Of a stretch of 14,584 nucleotides of DNA, positions 5,864-13,236 are shown piece after piece; the first letter of the stretch is position 1, and each line of letters begins with the position of its first letter. Below the pieces are notes generated by a model, which was not told the origin of the DNA, made no database searches, and saw nothing but the letters and a program-made list of their open reading frames with translations. Location: NCBI GenBank assembly GCA_031379665.1, contig JANNFI010000136.1:1-14584 (forward strand), given 5' to 3'. Source of the stretch: SZUA-254 sp031379665. GTDB lineage: Bacteria > Bacteroidota > Ignavibacteria > UBA10030 > SZUA-254. The position numbers and the translations under genes are program-made.

Positions 5864-8503
5864 ATGCGAGTATCATCGGAATTCTCAGTGAGAATTTGTT
5901 ATTTCAACATCATCCTACCCGTTGTCGCAGTCCTCTTCATCCGCTCCGGAGCATTCTCTCAAAGCGAATGGATCTGGCAGAACCCCTTCCCGCAGGGCTC
6001 TGACATTCAGGGCGTCTCCTTCGTCGATGCCGACCACGGGTATACTGTCGGTATCTTCGGGACGATCAACCGAACGACCGACGGCGGCCAGACCTGGATC
6101 CACTGCAGGAGCGGCGTCGCTTTCGACCTCAACGCGGTTTCGTTCACCGACGTCGACCACGGGACGGCCGTCGGGAAGTCAGGGACCATTCTGCGCACCA
6201 CCGATGCCGGCCTGACCTGGCTCAAGCAATCGAGCGGAACCACCACCTGGCTGAGAGCGGTCTCTTTCGTTACGCCAAATAGCGGAACGGCTGTCGGCGT
6301 CGGTGGCATCATCCTACGCACCAGCAACGGAGGGACTAATTGGCTTCCGCAATCGAGCGGTACCACCAGCCACCTCTCCGGGCTATCATTTTCGGACCTA
6401 AACCATGGGATTGCGGTAGGGTTCGAGGGCCTTGTCATCCGAACGACGGACGGAGGATCGACGTGGATGCCCGGCGGGAGTGGTACGGCGAACCAACTCT
6501 CGGGCGTGGATTGCATCGATGCGAATACGGGAACCGCGGTGGGTTCAAATGGCACCATCCTCCATACGACCGACGGTGGTGCGACCTGGTCGCCGCAGAC
6601 GAGCGGCACCACGGAGCATTTATCCGGGGTATCGATGACAGGGAACCTCAATGGAGCCGCCGTGGGGACCCACGGAACCATCCGACGCACGACCGACGGC
6701 GGTTCGACCTGGATCCTATCTCCGAGCGGTACGACGGAGGCTCTCTTCAATACCGTCTTGACCGACGCGAATAGCGGTTGGGCGGTCGGGCGGTTTGGCA
6801 CCCTGTTACATACGAACGACGGTGGAGCAAGCTGGACAAGCCAGACCAAAGGAACGCAACTGAACCTTCACGGGGTGGCATTCACCGATACCAATAATGG
6901 CGTGGCCGTCGGAGACAGCGGCCTGATACTTCGCACGGTCGATGGCGGCCTCTCGTGGTTGCCTGAATACAGCGGGACGACCTTGAACCTGGCGAAAGTC
7001 GCTTTGCCGCAGGATGGACAGGGGGTGATCGTCGGCGATGGTGGCACCATCCTTCACTCGACCGATGGAGGAGGGTGGGTACCGCGATACAGCGTTCTGA
7101 CCAGTCCGTTGTTTGCCGTATCGTTTCCGACCCCAAATTTTGGAGTCGCCACCGGTCAGGCCGGTTTGATCAACCAGACGACAGATGGTGGAGCCACATG
7201 GGAATTAATCTCAGACCCGTTATCTAACACGATGTACACGATATTTATGTATGACTCTTACACGGGTCTCACAGCAGGCGTTGGTGGATGGGCTCGTCGG
7301 ACGGTGAGCGGGTGGAATCCCCTCCCGATTATCTGGGATCTGGCACTGCCACCCGGCCGGCCTATCTTTGATGTTCACCTCACGAATGGACATACAGGGA
7401 CTGCCGTCGGCGGAGGAGGAACGATCCTTCACTCCACACAGGCGATGGCCTTTTCTCCCTGGTGGACGGTCATCAATAGTGGCACGACAGCCACGCTCCA
7501 GGCAATCACCTTCACCGATTCTGCCAATGCGATCGTTGTCGGAGAGTCGGGCACCATTATTCGCAGTGCCGATGGTGGCTTGACCTGGTCACCCGAGCAG
7601 AGTGGAACCATCGATCACCTGAACGATGTGGCCTTCGTCGGCGCCGACCGTGGTTGGATTGTGGGTGACGGGGGGGCAATCCTTCATTATCGACCACTCG
7701 TCGACGAGACGTCCAACCAATTCACCGTCCAGGATAGCTGGAACATCGTCTCCGTCCCCTTCGGTGTCGTCGATTATGCGGCATCCACACTCTTCCCTGA
7801 TGCGATCACCTCTGCGTTCGGGTTCGACAATGCGTACGTCCCGCAGGACACTCTCGAGAACGGGAAAGGATACTGGCTCAAATACCCGCAGGCCCAGACG
7901 ATTGTGATGAACGGCTCGGTGCTCGAAGCCGAAACGGTCGATGTGGCCGCCGATTGGAATATGGTGGGATCGCTCAGCACTCCCGTCGATGTCACCACCA
8001 TCACTTCGATTCCGGGCGGGATCATCACATCGGGGTTTTACCAGTTCGACCAATCGTATACGCAGACCAGCATCCTCCTGCCGGGCAGGGGATTCTGGGT
8101 CAAGAGCTCACAGGCGGGCCAGTTGGTGATGACGAGTTCCGCAAATACTCCAGCCTCCACAAGGATACGGATCGAGGACCGCGGAGAAATGCCTCCGGCC
8201 CCGCCACATCCCGGCGCGAGTACCCCGGAACAGAAACCACGCGAGTTCCGGCTCGATCAAAACAGTCCGAACCCGTTCAACCCCTCCACAAGCATTTCCT
8301 ATACGCTCCCTGTACATAGTCTCGTGAACCTGAGGATCTACGACCTCCTGGGACGAGTGATTTCCACACTGGTCAATACCATTGAAGAACCGGGTGAGCA
8401 TATCGTCCGGTGGGATGCCGGGGGTGTGCCGAGTGGGATCTATTTCTATCGCCTGGTAGCGGGAGATATTACGCTGACACGGAAGATGATCGTGATGAGA
8501 TAG
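5864..8503 (+). CDS. Exported Ycf48/BNR-like beta-propeller protein with T9SS type A sorting domain
   Basis: An 879-aa surface protein whose specific role is unknown. It has an N-terminal signal peptide (hydrophobic about 12-30, cleavage near AFS-QS). About thirteen full and one partial repeat of ~41 residues follow (50 to ~611), each of the form '[GA]VSF.D...G.AVG..GTIL[RH]TTDGG.TW..Q.SGTT..L'. This is the Ycf48/BNR pattern with Asp-box-like TDGG.TW turns, typical of beta-propellers; fourteen blades could make two seven-bladed propellers (inference). Two WN/GYWxK modules (624-695 and 696-765) come next. A Pro-rich linker leads to the sorting domain from about F795, with NSPNPFNPSTSISYTLP and an 'IYFYRLVAGD..LTRKMIVMR' end. 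Known Ycf48 proteins assist photosystem II assembly, but such repeats are widespread in FCB surface proteins and no photosynthetic role is implied. No clear ribosome site precedes the ATG; it was chosen because it supplies the signal peptide. Confidence 0.92.
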   Translation: MRVSSEFSVRICYFNIILPVVAVLFIRSGAFSQSEWIWQNPFPQGSDIQGVSFVDADHGYTVGIFGTINRTTDGGQTWIHCRSGVAFDLNAVSFTDVDHGTAVGKSGTILRTTDAGLTWLKQSSGTTTWLRAVSFVTPNSGTAVGVGGIILRTSNGGTNWLPQSSGTTSHLSGLSFSDLNHGIAVGFEGLVIRTTDGGSTWMPGGSGTANQLSGVDCIDANTGTAVGSNGTILHTTDGGATWSPQTSGTTEHLSGVSMTGNLNGAAVGTHGTIRRTTDGGSTWILSPSGTTEALFNTVLTDANSGWAVGRFGTLLHTNDGGASWTSQTKGTQLNLHGVAFTDTNNGVAVGDSGLILRTVDGGLSWLPEYSGTTLNLAKVALPQDGQGVIVGDGGTILHSTDGGGWVPRYSVLTSPLFAVSFPTPNFGVATGQAGLINQTTDGGATWELISDPLSNTMYTIFMYDSYTGLTAGVGGWARRTVSGWNPLPIIWDLALPPGRPIFDVHLTNGHTGTAVGGGGTILHSTQAMAFSPWWTVINSGTTATLQAITFTDSANAIVVGESGTIIRSADGGLTWSPEQSGTIDHLNDVAFVGADRGWIVGDGGAILHYRPLVDETSNQFTVQDSWNIVSVPFGVVDYAASTLFPDAITSAFGFDNAYVPQDTLENGKGYWLKYPQAQTIVMNGSVLEAETVDVAADWNMVGSLSTPVDVTTITSIPGGIITSGFYQFDQSYTQTSILLPGRGFWVKSSQAGQLVMTSSANTPASTRIRIEDRGEMPPAPPHPGASTPEQKPREFRLDQNSPNPFNPSTSISYTLPVHSLVNLRIYDLLGRVISTLVNTIEEPGEHIVRWDAGGVPSGIYFYRLVAGDITLTRKMIVMR
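6011..7696 (+). repeat. Tandem 123-bp coding repeat (14 Ycf48-like blades)
   Basis: Blades 1-8 keep an exact 41-residue (123-bp) period. Blade 9 is about one residue short, blades 11 and 12 carry insertions of a few residues, and blade 11 has lost the TDGG turn. Blade 14 (from residue 588) is partial. DNA similarity between units is moderate, suggesting old duplications with selection on the protein. Confidence 0.85.
7733..8158 (+). repeat. Tandem pair of WN...GYWxK modules in the 879-aa protein
   Basis: Module 1 (residues 624-695) runs from DSWNIVS to NGKGYWLK, with W626 and W671. Module 2 (696-765) runs from ADWNMVG to PGRGFWVK, with W698 and W745. First modules in both proteins read 'WN.VS' with 'LFP'. 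Second modules read 'WN.[IV]G' and end in '[LM]..M.SS', so the pair was probably inherited as a unit. Confidence 0.8.
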
Positions 8504-8516
8504 TCTCTGTCCTGCC

Positions 8517-8873
8517 TCAACGCAAGATAAGTAGAGTCATCCCCTCGTTCGTATCGCTGAGGTCGACGAGCCCCAACCCTTCGATCGACTTAAATAGTTC
8601 CTGCATCGCGGGCAGGAACGGCGAATAATCTTCTCCCGGAAGGACCAGTTCGAGTTTATCCCGCTTCCTGTACGCCCAGTTCCGCACTGTCGTTTTCAGT
8701 GTCCCACCCTTCCCGCCACTACCGTAACCGTGGATGACCCTGATGACGCGCGTCCCCTCGGAGAGCGTCGCCTTCCGGAGGATCTCCTCGAGCGCCCGTT
8801 CCGCTTGATCGGACGACATCGGCGGATGCGCGACGTCGATCGTGACGACCGGGGATGGTCCGGCAGGCTTCAT
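8517..8873 (-). CDS. Small stand-alone Smr-domain protein
   Basis: A 118-aa protein that is essentially one Smr (small MutS-related) domain, a fold found in MutS2 and in SmrA/SmrB-type nucleases acting on DNA or RNA. The glycine-rich signature is clear: H48-G-Y-G-S-G-G-K-G-G within 'VIRVIHGYGSGGKGGTLK'. The usual first motif LDLHG is not present; the matching stretch reads TIDVAHPPMSSDQAERALEEIL, so the Asp-x-His pattern is altered and catalytic competence is uncertain. Its ATG overlaps the stop codon of the upstream phosphoesterase gene (ATGA), which indicates translational coupling in an mfd-led operon. A role in nucleic-acid processing linked to repair is inferred from the neighbour and the family. 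Its stop lies only 13 bp from that of the convergent 879-aa gene. Confidence 0.88.
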   Translation of the reverse strand: MKPAGPSPVVTIDVAHPPMSSDQAERALEEILRKATLSEGTRVIRVIHGYGSGGKGGTLKTTVRNWAYRKRDKLELVLPGEDYSPFLPAMQELFKSIEGLGLVDLSDTNEGMTLLILR

Positions 8874-9532
8874 AACGGAGGGTGGTAAGTTTTATTCTCG
8901 ATCGTCAACGAGGGTGACGTCTCGATCAAGGCATAATGCCCGTGCGACGCCTGCCCGCAGTTGACGATCCGGGTCGTTTCGATGGCGTCCATCCCGCGTG
9001 ATTCGTGGATGTGCCCGCAGACGACCGCGTCGGGGGCTTCGTCCTCGACGAAATCCCGCACCGCGGTGCTCCCGACGTGGATCCCCAGGTGAATGATGTC
9101 CACCTTCGTTCCGTACGGTGGCGCGTGCGGGACGAATATTTTAACTCTCGCGGAGCGCACGTCCGCGTGCCCTGACCTCGCGATCGCAAGGATCCTCTCC
9201 TCGGAAATTTCGTACGGGGTTTTCAGCTTCGAATGTGGTGCTCCTGATACCCCGAAGAACCCCACGTCGCCGACAATCTTCCCACGGCCGTTGATCGAGA
9301 CCCCCATCTGGAAGAACATGTCGTCGTGTTCCGGCAGGTCCATGTTGCCGGCGACGACCAGGAGCGTATTGCATTCCCGCCGGAAGAGATCCAGCGCGTC
9401 GGACGCTTCCTTCATCGTTCCGACGGTCGTCAGGTCGCCTCCGATCACGACGACATCCGGCTTCTCGTTCCGGATGATCCCGGCCGCGGTCTCGTACTTT
9501 CCGTGGATATCGGTCAAGGCGACGATTTTCAT
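8870..9532 (-). CDS. Calcineurin-like metallophosphoesterase
   Basis: A 220-aa predicted phosphoesterase of the Icc/YfcE-like group, cytoplasmic (no signal peptide), probably binding two metal ions. The conserved blocks are in order: D8-I-H10-G, G31-G-D33, G62-N63-M-D65, H136 in 'VPHAPP', and G173-H174-I-H176. These supply the expected metal ligands. The substrate (phosphodiester, nucleotide or phosphoprotein) cannot be told from sequence. It starts with ATG inside ATGA, overlapping the mfd stop, and ends by the same overlap with the Smr gene, so all three are probably translated from one mRNA. The start gives the standard MKIVALTDIHG N-terminus and needs no separate ribosome site if coupled. 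Confidence 0.92.
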   Translation of the reverse strand: MKIVALTDIHGKYETAAGIIRNEKPDVVVIGGDLTTVGTMKEASDALDLFRRECNTLLVVAGNMDLPEHDDMFFQMGVSINGRGKIVGDVGFFGVSGAPHSKLKTPYEISEERILAIARSGHADVRSARVKIFVPHAPPYGTKVDIIHLGIHVGSTAVRDFVEDEAPDAVVCGHIHESRGMDAIETTRIVNCGQASHGHYALIETSPSLTIENKTYHPPL

Positions 9533-12500
9533 TCAGGCTCCCTCTGAGAATAGCTACCGACTTCGACCAGCGCCGCCGCCGCCGCGGACAACCGGTCACC
9601 GTTGTCCTTTCCTTTGATCCCCGACACGACCAGCGTCAGGGACTTTTCCTGTTCCCGCAGACGTATCCTGCCCTTCCCCGACGATGCGATCTTCTCCATC
9701 AACGATTGAAACGGTGAGTCCGGGGAGTCCGGTTTCCCATAAAACGTTTCGTCCGAGCGGTCCGGCAGTGTGATCGTCAGAATCTCCCCGGAGAGCGACA
9801 CCTTCGTCCATTTCAACGCCGTCGCCGCCTGCTTCAACGAAACGATCCTGAAGAGGTTTTCCACTTCCTCGGGGTACTCGCCGAACCTGTCGATAAGTTC
9901 CTCCCTCATCGATTCGAGCTCCGCACCATCGGTGGTGCGGTAGAGCCTCCGGTAGAGGTCGAGCCGCTCCGTGTCCGACTCGATGTACACCTCCGGGATC
10001 AGCGCCTCGACGTCCGCGTCCACGACGGTCTCGACGAGGCGCAACGGGTGCGCTTCGTCCTTCTCCTTGTCGAACACACCGACGAACTCTTCCTGTTTCA
10101 ACTCGTCGACCGCTTCCAGAATGACGCGCTCGTAGGTTTCGAACCCCATCTCGGCGATGAATCCCGATTGTTCGCCGCCGAGCAGGTTCCCCGCCCCGCG
10201 GATCTCCAGGTCCCGCATCGCTAGGTTGAACCCCGATCCCAGTTCGGTGAACTCCTCCAGCGCCTGGAGCCGGCGCAGTGTCGGCCGCGGCACCGAGGCG
10301 AGCGGCGGTGTCAGCAGGTAGGCATAGGCCTGGACGTTGGACCGGCCCACGCGTCCGCGCAATTGGTACAACTCCGCCAGCCCGAACCGGTCGGCCCGGT
10401 TGATGATGATCGTATTCACGTTCGGGATGTCGAGCCCCGATTCGATGATTTTGGTGCAGAGGAGCACGTTCGAGCGTTTTTCCATGAACCCGAGCATCGC
10501 CTTCTCGAGCTCGTGCCCGGCCATCTGTCCGTGGCCGACCTGGATCCTCGCCTCCGGGACGATCTCCGAGATCTGCCTTGCGATCGATTCGAGGTCGCTC
10601 ACGCGGTCGTGGACGAAGTACACCTGTCCGCCACGGTGGAGCTCACGGACGATTGCCTCGCGGATCACCTCGCGGTGGAGTTCCCGGGTCCCCGCGCCGG
10701 CCGGGACGATTTCGGTGTTGACGGCGAGCCGGTTCCTCGGCGGGGTGGTGATGAGTGAGAGGTCGCGCGAGCCGATGAGCGAGAACTGGAGCGTCCGCGG
10801 GATCGGCGTCGCGGTCATCGCCAGCGTGTCGACCGTCGCCTTCAGCTGGCGGAGTTTTTCCTTGGCGCCCACGCCGAAGCGGTGCTCCTCGTCGATCACC
10901 AGGAGGCCGAGGTCTTTGAACCGGATGTCCTTCGAGAGGAGCCGGTGCGTGCCGATGACGACGTCCACGCCGCCTGCCGCCAGGTCTTTCACGATCGCCG
11001 TCTGGTCTTTTTTCGATTTGAAGCGCGTGAGGTTCTCGATCCTGGCGGAGTACCGGGAGAGGCGGTCGCGGAACGTATTGTAGTGCTGGTGCGCGAGGAT
11101 GGTGGTGGGAACCAGCACGGCCACCTGTTTTCCGTCGAGCACCGACTTGAACGCGGCCCTCACGGCGATTTCGGTCTTTCCGAACCCGACATCACCGCAG
11201 ATGAGCCGGTCCATCGGCGCTGAGCTCTCCATGTCCTTTTTGACGTCCGCCGTCGCCGTGGCCTGATCGGGAGTGTCCTCGAACAGGAACGACGCCTCCA
11301 TCTCATTCTGCCAGTGCGAGTCCGGCGAGAAGGCAAAACCCTTTTCGTGCTTCCGCCTCGCGTACACCGCGATGATGTCGCGGGCGATGTCCTTGATTCG
11401 TTTTTTTGCCCGGGCCCTCGTTTTCGCCCACTCACCCCCGCCCAGCCGGTGGAGCGTCGGCGTATGGCCCTCGCTCGCGGAGTACTTCTGCACCCGGTTC
11501 ACGTAGTTGAGGTTGACATAGAGCGTGTCCTCCTCCAGGAAGAGCATCTTCATCACTTCCTGTTCGGCGCCTCCGACCTTGATCCTCGTCAACCCGGCGA
11601 ACTGTCCGATCCCGTGGTCGGTGTGGACGACGAAGTCGCCTTTTTTCAGTTGAAGCAGTTCCTTTTGCGTTATGCCCTTGAAGCGACGCCGGCGCGCGAG
11701 GCCGCGCTGTTTCTGCCGGCCGAAGATTTCGTGCTCGGTGAAGACGGCGAGCTTCGCGGGGCGGAAGATGAAACCGGAGTGGAGGGAGGATGGAACGATC
11801 GTATAGGAGAGGCGAAGGGCTTTCGAGGTCGGGGCATCCCCCGCCAACGCATCTTCCACCAACGCATCCTCCAGCAACGTACCCCCGGCCGCCGTGTCAC
11901 CGGTCTCCACCGCGCCACCCCCGGCGTTCCTTCGAGAGGCCATGGGATCGGACATCCGTTCGGGGGCCGCAAGATGTTCCGAGAGAAGGACTTCCAGCCG
12001 CTTCGACTCCGTTTCCGTGTTGCAGGTCAGCCGGACGCTTACGCCCTCTGCGGTGCGGGCGCGGATCTCACGGATGAGCGCAGCGAGGTTACCGTTGAAC
12101 GCCGGCTGCGTGGTTGATCCGAAATCGATAGCACCTGCGTGACGCCTTCCGGTCATCGAACAGGAGATCCTTTTAAATTGTGCGAGGCGGTCTAACACTT
12201 CGTCGAACGGAATTTCGGGGACGAGTCCTTCGTTCTTCATCTCGTCGAACTCCGCGCGGATCATGTCCGGCTCCGAGAGGATGACGACGGTGTCCTTCCC
12301 GAGATAGGAAAGGAGCGAAGCCGACGGACCGGATTGCGCGACTGTATCCCGGCCGGTCGAAGCGCCCTCCGGTCCGGATGGCGTCGGCGCCGGTTCACTC
12401 ACCTCCCCCGACACCGAAAGGTTCGGCACGATGGAAGCCGTTTCCATTTCCCGGATCGACCGCTGGGACATCGGGTCGAACTCCCTGATCGATTCGACGC

Positions 12501-13098
12501 GGTCTCCCCAGAACTCGATGCGCACCGGGTTGTCGCCTGAGTACGGATAGATGTCGACGATGCCGCCGCGCACCGAATATTCGCCGTACCCTCCCACGAA
12601 GTCCCTCCGCTCGAATCCCTGTTCGTCGAGCCGGCGAAGGAGTTCGTCGAAGGGATGGTCGGCCCCGGCGGAGATGGTGATCACCGATTTCCTGAAACTC
12701 TCAGGGAGGGGGACGCGCTCACTCAGGGCCCGCGGCGATGCGATGACGAGCGATTTATTCCCGGCAGCGAGCGCTTGGAGCGTTTCGATCTGTGCGATCG
12801 AGGAACTGAGGTCGAGCGCCTGCGCGTGGTGGAGGGGGCGGGCGCCGAAGAACCTCACGCGACCGGCACCGGCGAGCGAGGCGCAGTCGTCACGGAGTTT
12901 TTCCGCCGCCTCATCGTCGGGGGCAACGACAAGGACACCCGAGGGGAATTCATCATAGGTCGCCACAGCCAGGAACGAGGTGAGCGAACCGGCGACGCCG
13001 ACCGCCTCCGTCTCGCCCCCGGGCCCGACCCGCTTCACCCCTTCGAGGAGCTCCTCGACCGGCGCGGAACTGATGATCGTCTTCCTGATCGACTTCAT
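9529..13098 (-). CDS. mfd: Transcription-repair coupling factor Mfd
   Basis: Mfd is the ATP-driven translocase that removes stalled RNA polymerase from DNA and recruits UvrA for nucleotide excision repair. From the ATG at 13098 the product is 1189 aa, near the usual ~1150. Visible: the UvrB-like N-terminal module with 'GGYGEYSVRGGIVDIYP'; the RNA-polymerase-interaction region with 'GDFVVHTDHGIGQFAGL'; helicase motif I GDVGFGKTE (K641); motif II D736-E-E-H739; 'MTATPIPRTLQFSLIG'; motif VI QLRGRVGRS (912-920); and the C-terminal D7 part around 'EYPEEVENLFRIV'. A GTG at 13122 in the same frame would add eight residues; neither start has a well-spaced Shine-Dalgarno. Two Ala/Gly/Pro/Ser-rich low-complexity stretches (about residues 231-260 and 378-433) interrupt the N-terminal half and look lineage-specific. 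It heads an operon with a phosphoesterase and an Smr gene. Confidence 0.98.
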   Translation of the reverse strand: MKSIRKTIISSAPVEELLEGVKRVGPGGETEAVGVAGSLTSFLAVATYDEFPSGVLVVAPDDEAAEKLRDDCASLAGAGRVRFFGARPLHHAQALDLSSSIAQIETLQALAAGNKSLVIASPRALSERVPLPESFRKSVITISAGADHPFDELLRRLDEQGFERRDFVGGYGEYSVRGGIVDIYPYSGDNPVRIEFWGDRVESIREFDPMSQRSIREMETASIVPNLSVSGEVSEPAPTPSGPEGASTGRDTVAQSGPSASLLSYLGKDTVVILSEPDMIRAEFDEMKNEGLVPEIPFDEVLDRLAQFKRISCSMTGRRHAGAIDFGSTTQPAFNGNLAALIREIRARTAEGVSVRLTCNTETESKRLEVLLSEHLAAPERMSDPMASRRNAGGGAVETGDTAAGGTLLEDALVEDALAGDAPTSKALRLSYTIVPSSLHSGFIFRPAKLAVFTEHEIFGRQKQRGLARRRRFKGITQKELLQLKKGDFVVHTDHGIGQFAGLTRIKVGGAEQEVMKMLFLEEDTLYVNLNYVNRVQKYSASEGHTPTLHRLGGGEWAKTRARAKKRIKDIARDIIAVYARRKHEKGFAFSPDSHWQNEMEASFLFEDTPDQATATADVKKDMESSAPMDRLICGDVGFGKTEIAVRAAFKSVLDGKQVAVLVPTTILAHQHYNTFRDRLSRYSARIENLTRFKSKKDQTAIVKDLAAGGVDVVIGTHRLLSKDIRFKDLGLLVIDEEHRFGVGAKEKLRQLKATVDTLAMTATPIPRTLQFSLIGSRDLSLITTPPRNRLAVNTEIVPAGAGTRELHREVIREAIVRELHRGGQVYFVHDRVSDLESIARQISEIVPEARIQVGHGQMAGHELEKAMLGFMEKRSNVLLCTKIIESGLDIPNVNTIIINRADRFGLAELYQLRGRVGRSNVQAYAYLLTPPLASVPRPTLRRLQALEEFTELGSGFNLAMRDLEIRGAGNLLGGEQSGFIAEMGFETYERVILEAVDELKQEEFVGVFDKEKDEAHPLRLVETVVDADVEALIPEVYIESDTERLDLYRRLYRTTDGAELESMREELIDRFGEYPEEVENLFRIVSLKQAATALKWTKVSLSGEILTITLPDRSDETFYGKPDSPDSPFQSLMEKIASSGKGRIRLREQEKSLTLVVSGIKGKDNGDRLSAAAAALVEVGSYSQREPE
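11844..11880 (-). repeat. 15-bp tandem microrepeat within mfd
   Basis: Two 15-bp units (11844-11858 and 11859-11873) differ at one base, and a third, decayed unit begins at 11874. They encode successive EDAL[VA] pentapeptides in the low-complexity linker. The in-frame length suggests replication-slippage expansion in a tolerant segment. Confidence 0.6.
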
Positions 13099-13158
13099 AG
13101 GTATGGGTAGAAAACACGCCACCCTGCCGATTCGAATTACAACCGGCTGGGGCGTGAA

Positions 13159-13187
13159 AATATCCCAAATTTCAGGATGTGTTACAA
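13159..13187 (-). promoter_or_regulatory. Possible promoter of mfd
   Basis: On the minus strand, TTGTAA (13187-13182), a 17-bp spacer and GATATT (13164-13159). Each hexamer matches the consensus at about four positions. It lies in the 138-bp gap between the Fib_succ gene stop and the mfd ATG. It is the best candidate there, but weak. Confidence 0.35.
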
Positions 13188-13236
13188 GTCAGCAAACCCG
13201 GAATGGGTCCGGATCGGCGGAATGGCGATCGAAAGG

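Noticed and set aside
6007..6849. A 280-codon open frame on the minus strand opposite the Ycf48 repeats
   Set aside because: It is a by-product of the conserved 123-bp coding repeat; its product mirrors the same period and has no domain or ribosome site.
6011..7696. Regular 123-bp repeats considered as a CRISPR or satellite array
   Set aside because: The period is a multiple of three, lies within one long coding frame, and similarity is at protein level with no invariant repeat/spacer structure.
10337..12117. Several long plus-strand open frames (248 and 267 codons) opposite mfd
   Set aside because: They lie opposite a certain Mfd coding sequence in GC-rich DNA, where antisense frames are common.
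13099..13122. GTG start for Mfd adding eight residues
   Set aside because: The G-rich sequence before it is too close to act as a ribosome site, and the ATG gives a normal N-terminus. It is kept only as an alternative.
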